Positions 11,001 through 17,303 of a stretch of 64,000 nucleotides of DNA are shown here, piece by piece. The notes below the pieces were generated by a model. It was not told the origin of the DNA and did not search any database. It saw only the letters and a program-made list of their open reading frames with translations. Source of the stretch: Saprospiraceae bacterium (lineage in GTDB: Bacteria > Bacteroidota > Bacteroidia > Chitinophagales > Saprospiraceae); the NCBI GenBank assembly GCA_016708265.1, contig JADJGA010000012.1, positions 186,001 to 250,000 on the forward strand. The letters run 5' to 3'. The translations under genes and the position numbers were made by a program. Position 1 is the first letter of the stretch. Each line of letters starts with the position of its first letter.

Positions 11001-11813
11001 TACCAGTTTGTAAATCCTGAGAGGTCCTTTGAAGAAGCAGAGCAGGCTCGCAGGATAAATGTTGAAGCGCATAATAATGAGACAGTAAGCGGTCTTGATT
11101 TTAAAGCTGTGAAGATAGGAGACATGAATAACAGCAATAAATTCATCGAAGGCAGGAGTACTCAAAGTCTAATGTTTATGCTTGATGACATTAGTGCAGG
11201 GAAAGAACAGCAGTCAGAGATACCGGTATATGCCAGAGACTTCAGTGGGATACAGGGATTCCAGTTGACGCTGCGACTTGGAGGATTACAGCTTAAAGTC
11301 ATCAGGTCCGGAACACTGGAGATAGCACAAAGCAACTACAATGTAAAATGCGATGACCTGCTGATGAGCTGGAATACAAGCGAAGCGATGACAATAGAAG
11401 ACGGAGCGGTATTGTTCACACTGGTGATTGAAGCAAGAGAGGAAGTGTTGATAAGCTCGGAGCTGATGATCACTGACGACAAGCTGAGATCGGAGTCATA
11501 CCGCGGAGAAGACCTGGAGATCATGAATGTGAGGATAGGGTATAGGAACAATGAATTTGTACTGCATCAGAATCAGCCCAATCCATTTTCTAAGGAGACA
11601 CTGATTGGGTTTGAACTTCCGAAAGAAGAAGAGTACATATTACGTATCTATGACGTAAACGGACAAGAGATCTATTTGATAAGATCAAGAGGAAAAGCCG
11701 GTTACAATGCTGTAGCAATAGGAAAAGAAGTGATAAATACAAGCGGAGTTTATTACTACAGACTTGAAAGCGGCGAGAATACAGCGACAAGGAAAATGAT
11801 CTACTATAAGTAA
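1..11813 (+). CDS. Giant HYR-repeat secreted protein with T9SS sorting domain (5' end outside window)
   Basis: The frame is open through the left edge: codons before the GTG at 9 read V-T-D, as in the second repeat copy near 1114, so the true start lies upstream. Order of domains by nucleotide: HYR (hyalin) Ig-like repeats to about 2010; fourteen roughly 90-residue repeats with a (E/D/Q)CDG...WLxxxGG..TD.C core, about 2030-5740; further HYR-like units; a lamin-tail-like domain about 6225-6620; a proprotein-convertase P-like domain about 6760-7150; Cys-rich HYR-like units to about 10600; a carboxypeptidase-regulatory-like module about 10610-10790; a dockerin-like EF-hand pair about 10800-10960; a cohesin-like segment about 11160-11540; and a type A T9SS tail (QNQPNPF motif) ending in MIYYK. 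These are features of a large cell-surface or released adhesin exported by the Por system. The exact ligand is unknown. It is followed by an intrinsic terminator, so it probably ends its transcription unit. Confidence 0.93.
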   Translation, partial: TDVAGNTVICMQQVTVNDNIPPVITCPSGSPFTRSNTTGLCGYVANGAEFNATATDNCGVISLTHNYGAWGNPNSLAGATFPVGSTVVTWTAKDASGNTITCSITITVNDTQAPAFVNCPTATFTVGADADCQTGVIWSIPVAQDNCGTVTVAETSVGGPYYGTQLAPGTYNIQYTATDGATPPNTATCNFTVIVVDDSDPLLVCPEDMTVGTASGVCTWTSAAGELNPLLSVDNCPGYTLTHSINGAAAVNGVVPVTTFNSGVSTITYTLSDNATPPNVVSCSFTVTVVDDEAPVLTCPVAVAANTIASQCYYGYSPTIASNAVTDNCSAYAALTITYRVFNPDNSISGPFANGAAYNFAKGVSQIEYKVTDVAGNTVICMQQVTVNDNIPPVITCPSGSPFTRSNTTGLCGYVANGAEFNATATDNCGVISLTHNYGAWGNPNSLAGATFPVGSTVVTWTAKDASGNTITCSITITVNDTQAPAFVNCPTATFTVGADADCQTGVIWSIPVAQDNCGTVTVAETSVGGPYYGTQLAPGTYNIQYTATDGATPPNTATCNFTVIVVDDSDPLLVCPEDMTVGTASGVCTWTSAAGELNPLLSVDNCPGYTLTHSINGAAAVNGVVPVTTFNSGVNTITYTLSDNATPPNVVSCSFTVTVVDDEAPVLTCPNPLTLECGSTGNAAAIANWIDTATSTDNCDTDPDITSLIFSVDSQCGNTGTSLYQFTSTDGAGNSSVCYTTVTIEDTTLPAILPLASNLTIECNGSENTVQLLVWLNNHGGAVATDLCGSVTWTNNYSGLSNGCGATGSVTVTFTATDQCGNSSVTTATFTIEDTTDPAWVVLPQNIIIECDGSANPDGQISAWLNTIGGGNVTDICSGVTYSNNYAGLTDGCGATGSATVTFMARDACDNIVTAQATVTVVDQISPFITLPAQDTIVECDGSGNAADLTAWLSNHGGAVATDACSSFTWTYSLISKTQNCSNTSVSTYGFTATDECENVSLTTIATFTIADTTAPQFTVPAATLVVDCDGQGNTLVRNTWVSNHGGAEATDICSNQMSWTYSLVNEKDSCGITGRYTYRFMVADACNNISVTEADFVIRDITAPQIISPALPLTVQCDGSGNTAALLNWLNNSGGATATDICGTVTWSNNYGTLSDGCGATGSVTVTFTATDECGNASQTTAAFTIIDNTAPVWEILPQNLTIECDGSTDPYNQIQSWLNAVGGADAEDNCSLVTYSNNYQGLANGCSAGTGSAVVTFTARDACNNTVTAQATVSVVDNVSPTIVSPAKDTIVQCDGQGNTVSLTSWLNNHAGAVTTDDCSTFSWSYSLISNVPGCGGTGVHRYSFRATDACGNISVSTEAKFTIRDTIVPQITTVASALVVDCDGQGNVAQRNAWLNSHGGAVATDICSGPLNWTYDLILTKDSCGIKGRWTYWFTVKDACGNKSHTQADFVIRDITAPQISNPAQPLTVECDGSNNASQILNWLNNHGFATATDACGAVTWTNNYGTIVGGCGTTGQVQVTFTATDGCGNASQTTATFTINDETDPVFEILPANLAIECDGSTDPYAQIQSWLSTVGGAEAEDDCSLIVYSNDYEGLSNGCSAGTGSAIVTFTAMDACGNSATAQATVSVIDKGKPYITVSARDTIVECDGQGNTTALNTWLNNQGGAIAADLCSEPLTWANTLINTTQNCGGTCVRRYSFRATDECGNVSLNTEALFKTIDTTIPQFATLPQDSTVQCDGTGNTAQLEGWLDDNAGLEATDICSSISSIRYDLVSHSELCGKTATWLYRFTITDACGNINEAEATFKVVDTLAPVITGGEDMIMEECIDPPAGNYPEFDYWLTNNAGAAAVDECGCIVKWTNNFKPENWIYLCGNTRYVDVTFYAADCCGNVDSLTHRFGIGDVTPPEFTNCPRPDIVVDVPTNLCESYVNFSMPYAIDNCSRVTIEQTDTTGLTSGDLFPVGCTILQFTATDSCGNKTVCHLRIIVNDNHTPPVIECPADIFQVNDPGVCGAVIDSIGLKVTDNCPGNVSATYEVFDGSGYLVGSGLEDASGTEFPVGNNKVVYTAYDQPRFMITEIVQSGSVTGVEIGNFGPAAIDLGCMEVRRENSIADELYIIPHGNIITAGSVFVRSFTNIPAGQAASYTLRMKDRLIDSVRINAGLNGVDIFRISPIDNDTNSDFEVSNACQAGSYGIWNPQLPHYTDNGTLTKMQSVNPNTSTCQFNVNITDIESPVCATTDTLTYSAGNMIITPGTCVSSTFTLPSGKIADINIIDLDATVTNAGKVTVTLTSPWGEQITLLENICNNTPNINVKLDDIAASMVSSAGCSPLGNGIEYKPLEAFNTYFGENSQGNWKLELYSGTPNSGILNNWSIEFILVTDFDQPDIVVENDPGECGADVTWTHPYLLDNCISGTMTVTYSFTNSVTIASSEVTEILLSSNGTIDLDGTVITRYFEVGVTEITYLLTDIYGNESVCGFTVTVEDTEAPVFPDGCADRTIYLDPGDCYGSLNTFPQVIDNCEVDTLKYYYSNGAVADLIYIPIGDHTILAIATDIYGNKDTCTFIVHIIEYIPTNLILACNDNINLSLNAECTAELNADMILEGNNYRCYEKYCITVTDANGVPHSTTFGYEDVGKIFIVTICDCLGSGNCCMGQVTIMEKFEPEIECPADTAISCNSGTSPELLGYVKILNCEPFAEISYSDDLVDNGACGTPRATIYRTWTVDDHQGSIVSCIQEITIKRSSLDEVVFPADILNFDCKLAQTESKATHPDNTGYPEVDGVPINYNTGLCMFSFLYTDEIYHYCGNSYEILRTWKVRDMCGPVTSLNPRIHVQVIGVFDTTPPQICSCADIEVNAEAYKCEGSVEIPAPCITENCSPIKTVKLFVSGAGVSVTGNYAAGTLKFRVYSMKPGTYAARWVVVDECNNKTSCEFDITVIDNSAPIAVCEQYKVVSLTTSGTAGVHAEDFDSGSFDNCNPVWFKVLRVNADLVYDGGCPDLNGDDYTKTATNDVWYDDEVYFCCLDLGTSVMVNMRVFDKDPGEGPVDPKRMLPGGDLYGHYNDCWSVVTTECKIPPLLVCQNRTVSCEASIDPYENTELLQEVSGVCDYTITYTDARDNGVCSADIVRTWSATGCSKTTQCKQRITVTGESPFNPCTITFPADRSVECSKDFVDNTLPTWDENPCNVVTAEIIREDTFTFVEDACYKILREWAVIDWCVYKNNTGAEQNIDAVSSLKLNCNSLIKDGYYRYTQVLMVTDKIPPQIEVQTQCIGTTDCNAFNVTLTAIATDTCNTNEEYWWKYIVENLDCVCDPVQVSYNYLPKPYGVAVGKRSLDRLDKVKEAKLVLLNPTAAGHYKVTWTVGDGCGNATSKEQFFTIADKKAPTPVMVDIATAVMENGMVSLKARWFDKGGCGDGCISSFDNCTAKEEMYFTYTPMLPNLWVEPVKWANQYAQYGRNFFDPVTGAISTEGKYLNGKAHAWIPESRSSEKVYLCEYVENKDTTITEQVYVWDKFGLNEQCDDGNYDFANVQLNLNHCGTALLSGTVRLGSELMEGMSVKASDGEQEFRKITEADGRYAFSVPQGQYTIKSESDEDYLKGISTLDILIIQKYILGLKQITDPLLLIAADANKNSMVTAADILEVRKTLLGTKDRFENNSWVGIATGYQFVNPERSFEEAEQARRINVEAHNNETVSGLDFKAVKIGDMNNSNKFIEGRSTQSLMFMLDDISAGKEQQSEIPVYARDFSGIQGFQLTLRLGGLQLKVIRSGTLEIAQSNYNVKCDDLLMSWNTSEAMTIEDGAVLFTLVIEAREEVLISSELMITDDKLRSESYRGEDLEIMNVRIGYRNNEFVLHQNQPNPFSKETLIGFELPKEEEYILRIYDVNGQEIYLIRSRGKAGYNAVAIGKEVINTSGVYYYRLESGENTATRKMIYYK
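2280..5480 (+). repeat. Higher-order repeat: four-unit blocks of ECDG domains, three times
   Basis: The roughly 90-residue ECDG repeats recur in a fixed order of four subtypes. Blocks begin at about 2280, 3345 and 4413 (periods 1065 and 1068 bp). Subtype 2 carries a DPYxQIQSWL-like insert in blocks two and three, subtype 3 begins DTIV(E/Q)CDG, and subtype 4 begins LVVDCDGQG in the first two blocks. Block copies are diverged at DNA level, unlike the upstream 1113-bp duplication, so this amplification is older. Confidence 0.82.
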
Positions 11814-11829
11814 TGTAATAAATGTGCTT

Positions 11830-11863
11830 AAAGAAAGAGGCTGTTGCGGCAGTCTCTTTCTTT
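11830..11863 (+). terminator. Intrinsic terminator after the giant gene
   Basis: Perfect 10-bp stem AAAGAAAGAG / CTCTTTCTTT with an inner CTG/CAG pairing and a TTGCGG loop, 17 bp after the stop codon. The downstream arm is itself T-rich, serving as the U tract. Confidence 0.8.
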
Positions 11864-12041
11864 AATGTTCTGAGGAATATATAAACTGGCCGATTACTTT
11901 TATGAATTAATAAAAACCCTGCTTTTATTCTTATCATTACAATTTTATTTAAAACACTGAAAAAAGATCAATAAATCCGGATCTTAACTGACTTTTATTA
12001 TTAGGATGGGCATTAATCTACGGTGGTTTGAAATTTTAATT

Positions 12042-12566
12042 TTAAGACAATTTATCTGATAAGGCATGGATCATATCACTGTATGATGAACATAGAAAAT
12101 CATCTTCTTGGATTTGGAGAAGATCAATATAAAAATTGCATGTTGATTCTAACTCTTCTACAGTTTTGGTGTCGCTAAGATCCCCCACTTCAATTTCAAC
12201 AAAATCTCCAAGGCCATCCAGATGATCGATATGAAATTTAACAAAATCAATAAAGAATATTTTCCTGTGTTTTTTTACAATTGTCAGAATTCCAAGACTA
12301 TTGGTCAAAATAGGGATTAATTTTTCTATGTCAGATGATTGATAAAGCTGGAACTTTGATTGTTTTGGTCCGGAATCATTCTTGCGGCTATAAAATATAA
12401 GAGCATTTTCAATGTTCCCCTGCCTTATTTTTAACCTGCCTTCTTTTACATTGAAGTATGTATCTGTCTGATTATCAATTCCTTTGAATTCAGCTCCATT
12501 TGACAACAATATCTCTTCGGTTTTTTTGGGATCAGTACACCTGGCTTTTATTTCTATATTCTTCAT
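12042..12566 (-). CDS. CYTH domain protein (class IV adenylate cyclase/thiamine triphosphatase-like)
   Basis: 174 residues, the usual size for a single CYTH domain, a tunnel-fold family acting on triphosphate compounds with divalent metal. The N-terminus begins MKNIEIKARC, which fits the family's ExExK signature except that the first acidic position is Asn. A later DFVEIEV segment fits the acidic metal-binding strand. Family members include CyaB-type adenylate cyclases, thiamine triphosphatases and triphosphate tunnel enzymes; sequence alone does not decide between them. It lies 11 bp downstream of thyA on the same strand and is probably co-transcribed with it. Confidence 0.8.
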   Translation of the reverse strand: MKNIEIKARCTDPKKTEEILLSNGAEFKGIDNQTDTYFNVKEGRLKIRQGNIENALIFYSRKNDSGPKQSKFQLYQSSDIEKLIPILTNSLGILTIVKKHRKIFFIDFVKFHIDHLDGLGDFVEIEVGDLSDTKTVEELESTCNFYIDLLQIQEDDFLCSSYSDMIHALSDKLS

Positions 12567-12577
12567 GTTATTTTTAT

Positions 12578-13489
12578 CTAAACTGCAATATCGGCTTTTA
12601 TTGCAGGATGTGGTTTGTAATTTGTCAATTTAAAATCCTGAAAAGTGAAATCATCAATGTTTTTTACTTCCGGGTTTATGATCATCTTAGGTAATGTACG
12701 TGGTTCTCTCGATAATTGTTCATATACCTGATCCATATGGTTGGTATAAATATGCACATCTCCAAAGGTCAGAATAAAATCACCGCTATTTAATCCGGCA
12801 ACCTGTGCTATCATCATGGTGAGGAGCGCATAAGATGCTATATTGAATGGAACTCCCAGGAAAACATCGGCTGATCGCTGATACATGTGGCAGCTCAGTT
12901 TTCCTTCAACTACATAAAACTGGAACATTGCGTGACAGGGGGTAAGTGCCATTTTACCCAGATCACCGACATTCCATGCATTTACTATCATCCTTCTGCT
13001 GTCAGGATTATTTTTCAAGGTCTCTATTACATTAGCGATTTGATCAATCTCAGTTCCATTTTCTGTTGACCAGTGTCTCCATTGTTTTCCGTAAACAGGA
13101 CCAAGGTTTCCCCATTTATCAGCGAAATTCTTATCGTTTTTTATGTTATCTATAAATTCTTTTTTGCTTTCATTCCAGGCTGATGAATATCTTGGATACT
13201 TTTCATTCAGTCCGTTAGCAGTAAGAAAATCTGTAAAAGGCCATTCGTCCCAGATGTGCACATCATTTTCGACAAGGTATCGAATATTTGTATCACCTTT
13301 CAAAAACCATAATAACTCATGAATGATCCCTTTTGTGAACATTTTTTTAGTAGTCAACAGGGGAAATCCATCATTAAGATCCATTCTCAACTGGTATCCG
13401 AAGATGCTTTTCGTGCCAACACCTGTTCTGTCAGATTTTTCTGTACCGTTTTCAAGGATGTGTTTAAGGAGATCGAGGTAAATACGCAT
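12578..13489 (-). CDS. thyA: Thymidylate synthase
   Basis: Converts dUMP to dTMP using methylene-tetrahydrofolate in the cytoplasm. The 303 residues begin with the typical MRIYLDLLKHILENG; the paired arginines that bind phosphate are at 165-166, the catalytic Cys is at 185 in ALTPCHAMFQF, and the nucleotide-binding segment CHMYQRSADVFLGVPFNIASY-like follows. It is longer than the 264-residue E. coli enzyme because of an insert around residues 85-128, as in many Bacteroidota and Firmicutes forms. The CYTH gene follows after 11 bp; upstream lies the octamer-repeat-flanked S23-like gene. Confidence 0.97.
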   Translation of the reverse strand: MRIYLDLLKHILENGTEKSDRTGVGTKSIFGYQLRMDLNDGFPLLTTKKMFTKGIIHELLWFLKGDTNIRYLVENDVHIWDEWPFTDFLTANGLNEKYPRYSSAWNESKKEFIDNIKNDKNFADKWGNLGPVYGKQWRHWSTENGTEIDQIANVIETLKNNPDSRRMIVNAWNVGDLGKMALTPCHAMFQFYVVEGKLSCHMYQRSADVFLGVPFNIASYALLTMMIAQVAGLNSGDFILTFGDVHIYTNHMDQVYEQLSREPRTLPKMIINPEVKNIDDFTFQDFKLTNYKPHPAIKADIAV

Positions 13490-13527
13490 ATGTGAAGTTA
13501 AGTTAAAATATATATTTTAGAGTAATA

Positions 13528-13559
13528 ATGGAATAATGGAATGTTGGAATAATGGAATT
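13528..13559 (+). repeat. Octamer tandem array, left flank of the S23-like gene
   Basis: Four consecutive 8-bp units on the plus strand: ATGGAATA, ATGGAATG, TTGGAATA, ATGGAATT. They lie between thyA and the 3' end of the four-helix-bundle gene and are the inverted counterpart of the array at 13991-14030. Confidence 0.85.
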
Positions 13560-13569
13560 TTAAAATGCC

Positions 13570-13974
13570 CTAAAAATCAACATTCCAATCTGAATTTTTC
13601 ATTTTTTCTTGAAGTGATTTTATCATTTTTAATAAACCATTTTCTGTCTTATAATGTAATATATCCAATTTTTCATAATTTTCATCATTGATTTGTTTCG
13701 CTAAATGAAAACTGTACAAACATGAATGAAATTCCCCACAAGAACCTAATGCAATATATAAAAATCTAATATATTCTTTCAAACTTTGCCTACAATAACC
13801 TTCTGCAATATTCCTGCTAATGCTTTGAGCAGCATCAATACAATTTGCTTTTGTTTTGTTGAGTGTTATTGGAAAATTTTGTAAAATTTCATTGGCAAGA
13901 ACATATATTTCAATTGCATCATTCCAAACAATGAGTTTTTTAAATCCTCTATTAATATTTTTTCTATCTGTCAT
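13570..13974 (-). CDS. Four-helix-bundle protein of the S23 / 23S rRNA-intervening-sequence family
   Basis: 134 residues, close to the family's usual 115-135. Hallmarks are the N-terminal FKKLIVWNDAIEIYVLAN helix, the central AAQSISRNIAEGYCRQSL segment, and the EYIRFLYIALGSCGEF helix. Members are found inside 23S rRNA intervening sequences, as the Avd accessory protein of diversity-generating retroelements, and as stand-alone genes of unknown role. Here it stands alone between thyA and lysS, with no reverse transcriptase or rRNA nearby. Inverted arrays of an 8-bp repeat flank it on both sides, the upstream array abutting the lysS stop codon. The layout suggests a small mobile or repeat-associated insertion; molecular function unknown. 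Confidence 0.88.
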   Translation of the reverse strand: MTDRKNINRGFKKLIVWNDAIEIYVLANEILQNFPITLNKTKANCIDAAQSISRNIAEGYCRQSLKEYIRFLYIALGSCGEFHSCLYSFHLAKQINDENYEKLDILHYKTENGLLKMIKSLQEKMKNSDWNVDF

Positions 13975-13990
13975 TTGCTCAATGGACTAT

Positions 13991-14030
13991 TTTTCCAACA
14001 ATCCAATATTCCAACCATCCATCATTCCAA
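13991..14030 (-). repeat. Octamer tandem array, right flank of the S23-like gene
   Basis: Read on the minus strand this is five 8-bp units: TTGGAATG, ATGGATGG, TTGGAATA, TTGGATTG, TTGGAAAA. It ends exactly one base before the lysS stop codon (TGA, 14033-14031). Orientation is opposite to the array at 13528-13559, so the two can pair as long inverted repeats around the gene. Confidence 0.85.
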
Positions 14031-15539
14031 TCAAACCTTCTTCACCTTCATCTGCGGAAAAAACAACACATCCTGAATGGATGGCTGATTGGTAATTATC
14101 ATAGCCAGTCTGTCCATTCCAATCCCTAATCCTGATGTCGGAGGCATTCCGTATTCAAGTGCTGAGAGGAAATCTTCATCAAGTACCATAGCTTCAGAAT
14201 CTCCTCTTTTTCCTAATTCCAGTTGTTCCTCAAATCTTTTTCTCTGGTCAATAGGGTCATTTAATTCGCTGAATGCATTGGCAATTTCTTTACCATTGCA
14301 AATGGCTTCAAAACGCTCCACAAGACCTTCTTTTGTTCTGTGTTTTTTGGCCAGCGGAGACATTTCGACCGGATAGTCTGTTATAAAAGTTGGCTGAATG
14401 ATAAATGGCTCGCATTTTGCTCCAAAGATCTCATCTATGAGTTTGCCCTTTCCCATTGAAGGATCGGTTTCAATATGTAATTGTTTGCAAACATCCAGCA
14501 GCTGCTTTTCATCCATTTCTGAAATATCAATTCCTGTAAATTCCTGAATAGCTTCAAACATTGTATATCTCTTCCATGGACGTTTGAAGTCAATAAGATG
14601 ATCACCAAGCTGAACTTTGGTTTCATCATTTACATCTATAACGGCTTTCTCTACCATTTCCTCAACTGTATTCATCATCCATTCATAGTCTTTGTATGCG
14701 ACATACAGCTCAATCTGGGTGAATTCAGGGTTGTGAAACCTGTCCATTCCTTCATTTCTGAAATCTTTCGAAAACTCATAAACCCCATCATATCCTCCTA
14801 CTATTAGCCTTTTCAGGTAAAGTTCATTTGCGATCCTTAGATACAATGTTGTATCCAGGGTATTGTGATGGGTTTTAAATGGCCTGGCAGCTGCTCCACC
14901 ATACAGAGGTTGCAAAATCGGTGTCTCGACTTCCAGATAGCCTAATTTATTGAGGTATTCCCTGAAGGAATTGTAAATGATAGTTCTTTTTTTGAAAACT
15001 TCCCTTATATGAGGATTAACAACCAGATCAACATATCTCTGACGATACCTGAATTCCGGATCCGTTACCGCATCATAAACATTGCCTTCAGCATCAACTT
15101 TTACAATGGGCAAAGGCTTCAGTGATTTACTCAACAGTTTCAGTTCACTCACATGAATTGATATTTCTCCTGTTTTCGTCCTGAAAACATATCCTTTTAC
15201 TCCTATGATATCTCCAATGTCAAGAAGTTTTTTGAATAAAACATTATATAATTCTTTATTTTCTCCCGGGCATATTTCGTCTCTGTTGACATAAAGCTGA
15301 ATTTTCCCGGAACTATCCTGTAACTCTGCAAATGAAGCTTTACCCATGTCTCTGGTCATCATCAGTCTGCCTGCAATTGAGACATTTACCCTTTCGCCTT
15401 CATCAGCAAAATCACTTTTAATCCTTACTGAAGTTGCATTGATTTCAAATGTCTCAGCAGGGTAAGGATCGATACCGAGATCTATAATTTTTTGAAGATT
15501 TTCACGTCTTACTATTTCCTGTTCGGTCAATTTTGTCAT
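14031..15539 (-). CDS. lysS: Lysine-tRNA ligase (class II)
   Basis: Charges tRNA-Lys. An N-terminal OB-fold (VNVSIAGRLMMTRDMG) is followed by the class II core with motif 2 FRNEGMDRFHNPEFTQIE and motif 3 GLGIGMDRLAM near the C-terminus. The frame is open to an ATG at 15560, but a TAnnTTTG promoter element at 15560-15567 would start transcription inside that extension, so I take the second ATG (MTKLTEQEIVRRENLQ) at 15539, giving 502 residues. The C-terminus FFPQMKVKKV ends directly against the octamer array, so the last residues may have been altered by that insertion, although the length is normal. Confidence 0.96.
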   Translation of the reverse strand: MTKLTEQEIVRRENLQKIIDLGIDPYPAETFEINATSVRIKSDFADEGERVNVSIAGRLMMTRDMGKASFAELQDSSGKIQLYVNRDEICPGENKELYNVLFKKLLDIGDIIGVKGYVFRTKTGEISIHVSELKLLSKSLKPLPIVKVDAEGNVYDAVTDPEFRYRQRYVDLVVNPHIREVFKKRTIIYNSFREYLNKLGYLEVETPILQPLYGGAAARPFKTHHNTLDTTLYLRIANELYLKRLIVGGYDGVYEFSKDFRNEGMDRFHNPEFTQIELYVAYKDYEWMMNTVEEMVEKAVIDVNDETKVQLGDHLIDFKRPWKRYTMFEAIQEFTGIDISEMDEKQLLDVCKQLHIETDPSMGKGKLIDEIFGAKCEPFIIQPTFITDYPVEMSPLAKKHRTKEGLVERFEAICNGKEIANAFSELNDPIDQRKRFEEQLELGKRGDSEAMVLDEDFLSALEYGMPPTSGLGIGMDRLAMIITNQPSIQDVLFFPQMKVKKV

Positions 15540-15559
15540 GATTATATTTTTTGAAAACA

Positions 15560-15567
15560 CAAAAGTA
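15560..15567 (-). promoter_or_regulatory. Bacteroidota -7 promoter element for lysS
   Basis: Minus strand TACTTTTG matches TAnnTTTG. It lies 20 nt upstream of the chosen lysS start and decides between the two candidate ATGs. Confidence 0.65.
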
Positions 15568-15640
15568 TTGAATTTATCTTTATAAAAAAGGTAAATAAGT
15601 GATAAAAATATATGTTGAATTTAAATAAATTGAAGCAATG

Positions 15641-16372
15641 CTACCTGACCATTGTCCCAATTTTCTCCCCTTTAATTATTTTAAGGAGGTTTCCAGGCTT
15701 GTTTATATCGAAAACTATTATAGGAAGATTATTTTCTTTACAGAGAGTAAAAGCTGTCATATCCATGACCTTGAGTCCTTCGGAAAATACAGTTGCAAAT
15801 GATAATTCATCGTATTTAACAGCATCAGGATTTTTCAGAGGATCTGAATTATAAATACCATCAACCCTGGTACCTTTCAATATTACATCTGCATTTATTT
15901 CATTAGCTCTGAGTGCTGCAGCAGAATCTGTAGTAAAATAGGGGCTTCCAGTGCCTGAACAAAAGATAACTACTCGTCCTTTTTCAAGATGCCTGATAGC
16001 CCTGCGTCTGATATATGGCTCGGCTATTTTATCCATTTCAATTGCTGATACCAGTCGGGTGAATATGCCCTCTTTTTCCATTGCGGACTGCAAGGCCATC
16101 CCATTTATACTTGTTGCCAGCATACCCATATAGTCTCCTGTGACTTTGTCAATTCCGGTGGCATCTGCATTTAATCCCCTGAATATGTTTCCACCTCCTA
16201 TCACGATAGCAATTTCAATACCTTCTTCCACTATTTCCTTTATCTGCAGAGAATAATGTTTCAGCATTTTTGCATCTATCCCGAAATTTTGATCACCCAT
16301 CAGGGATTCACCGCTGAGCTTCAGAAGGACCCTATTGAATCTGTTATTTAGTTTTGATTCTATTTTTACCAT
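15641..16372 (-). CDS. pyrH: UMP kinase
   Basis: Phosphorylates UMP to UDP in pyrimidine synthesis; the bacterial enzyme is a hexamer of the amino-acid-kinase fold. The 243 residues contain the N-terminal LLKLSGESLMGD phosphate-binding motif, the IVIGGGNIFRG glycine-rich segment and DPLKNPDA near the acceptor-site lid. It lies downstream of tsf, but a strong hairpin terminator falls between them and only about 20 bp remain before the start codon, so expression probably depends on partial read-through. Confidence 0.97.
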   Translation of the reverse strand: MVKIESKLNNRFNRVLLKLSGESLMGDQNFGIDAKMLKHYSLQIKEIVEEGIEIAIVIGGGNIFRGLNADATGIDKVTGDYMGMLATSINGMALQSAMEKEGIFTRLVSAIEMDKIAEPYIRRRAIRHLEKGRVVIFCSGTGSPYFTTDSAAALRANEINADVILKGTRVDGIYNSDPLKNPDAVKYDELSFATVFSEGLKVMDMTAFTLCKENNLPIIVFDINKPGNLLKIIKGEKIGTMVR

Positions 16373-16392
16373 TTTGATGATTTTTAAACATA

Positions 16393-16425
16393 AAAAAAGC
16401 GAATTCTTTTGAAATTCGCTTTTTT
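16393..16425 (-). terminator. Intrinsic terminator between tsf and pyrH
   Basis: 13-bp perfect stem AAAAAAGCGAATT / AATTCGCTTTTTT with a 7-nt loop, A- and T-flanked so it can work on either strand. It begins 6 bp after the tsf stop codon. Confidence 0.85.
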
Positions 16426-16430
16426 AAAAG

Positions 16431-17270
16431 TTAACCGAGTACAACATGTCTGAATCCTGTGACTTCCAGATCCTTGTCTATACTTTTTACATATGATCTT
16501 ATGTCCATTGAATTGTCCTTTACATAAGTCTGATTCAATAGAGTGCTTTCTTTATAAAACTTCTGTAATTTTCCCACAGCAATTTTTTCAAGCATATTTT
16601 CAGGTTTTCCCTCATTTCTTGCCTGCTCCTTACCAATTTCTATTTCTTTTTCAATAACAGTTGCGTCAACATCATCTTTATCGAGCGCTATCGGTTTCAT
16701 TGCTGCAGCCTGCATTGCTACATTCCTGCCTGTTTCAATGAATTTTTCATCTTTTTTATTCATTCCAACTAAAACCGCTGCTTTATTTCCCATGTGAATA
16801 TAGGTAACTACAAGAGGAGCTTCAATTTTTTGATATTCTGCAAGTTCTATTTTTTCACCGATCACACCGACCTGTTCTGCAACTTTATCTGCAATTGTTA
16901 TATTTCCATCAAATTTGGCAGAGAGTAAGGTATCAATATCTGCAGGAAACAAATCCAGAGCTATTTTACCGAATTTCTCTGTAAGCTTTATAAAATCTTC
17001 ATTTTTAGCAACGAAGTCAGTTTCACTGCTTAATTTTACTATTACTCCTTTTGAATGGTCTTCAGAAACCAATGCGAGCACTACTCCTTCTTTAGCTTCT
17101 CTGTCTGCTCTTTTCGCAGATACTTTTTGTCCTTTTTTTCTTAGGTATTCAATTGCTTTTTCGAAATCCCCATCAGCTTCTGCAAGGGCTTTTTTACAAT
17201 CCATCATACCTGCTCCTGTGATATCTCTAAGTTTTTTTACTTCAGAAGCTGAAATTAAATGTTCACTCAT
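16431..17270 (-). CDS. tsf: Elongation factor Ts
   Basis: Nucleotide-exchange factor for EF-Tu. The N-terminal UBA-like region has the signature VKKLRDITGAGMMDCKKAL and the core carries SSETDFVAKNEDF, the TDFVA motif that contacts EF-Tu. 279 residues, typical. Last gene of the rplM-rpsI-rpsB-tsf translation cluster, 33 bp after rpsB and followed by a strong terminator. Confidence 0.98.
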   Translation of the reverse strand: MSEHLISASEVKKLRDITGAGMMDCKKALAEADGDFEKAIEYLRKKGQKVSAKRADREAKEGVVLALVSEDHSKGVIVKLSSETDFVAKNEDFIKLTEKFGKIALDLFPADIDTLLSAKFDGNITIADKVAEQVGVIGEKIELAEYQKIEAPLVVTYIHMGNKAAVLVGMNKKDEKFIETGRNVAMQAAAMKPIALDKDDVDATVIEKEIEIGKEQARNEGKPENMLEKIAVGKLQKFYKESTLLNQTYVKDNSMDIRSYVKSIDKDLEVTGFRHVVLG

Positions 17271-17303
17271 TATGTTAAAAGTTTATACTTTAATAATTAA
17301 ATT

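Noticed and set aside
13570..13974. Diversity-generating retroelement accessory gene (Avd)
   Set aside because: The protein is in the same superfamily, but no reverse transcriptase, template repeat or variable repeat is present in the window.
13528..14030. CRISPR array from the octamer repeats
   Set aside because: Units are contiguous 8-mers without spacers, and no cas gene is present.
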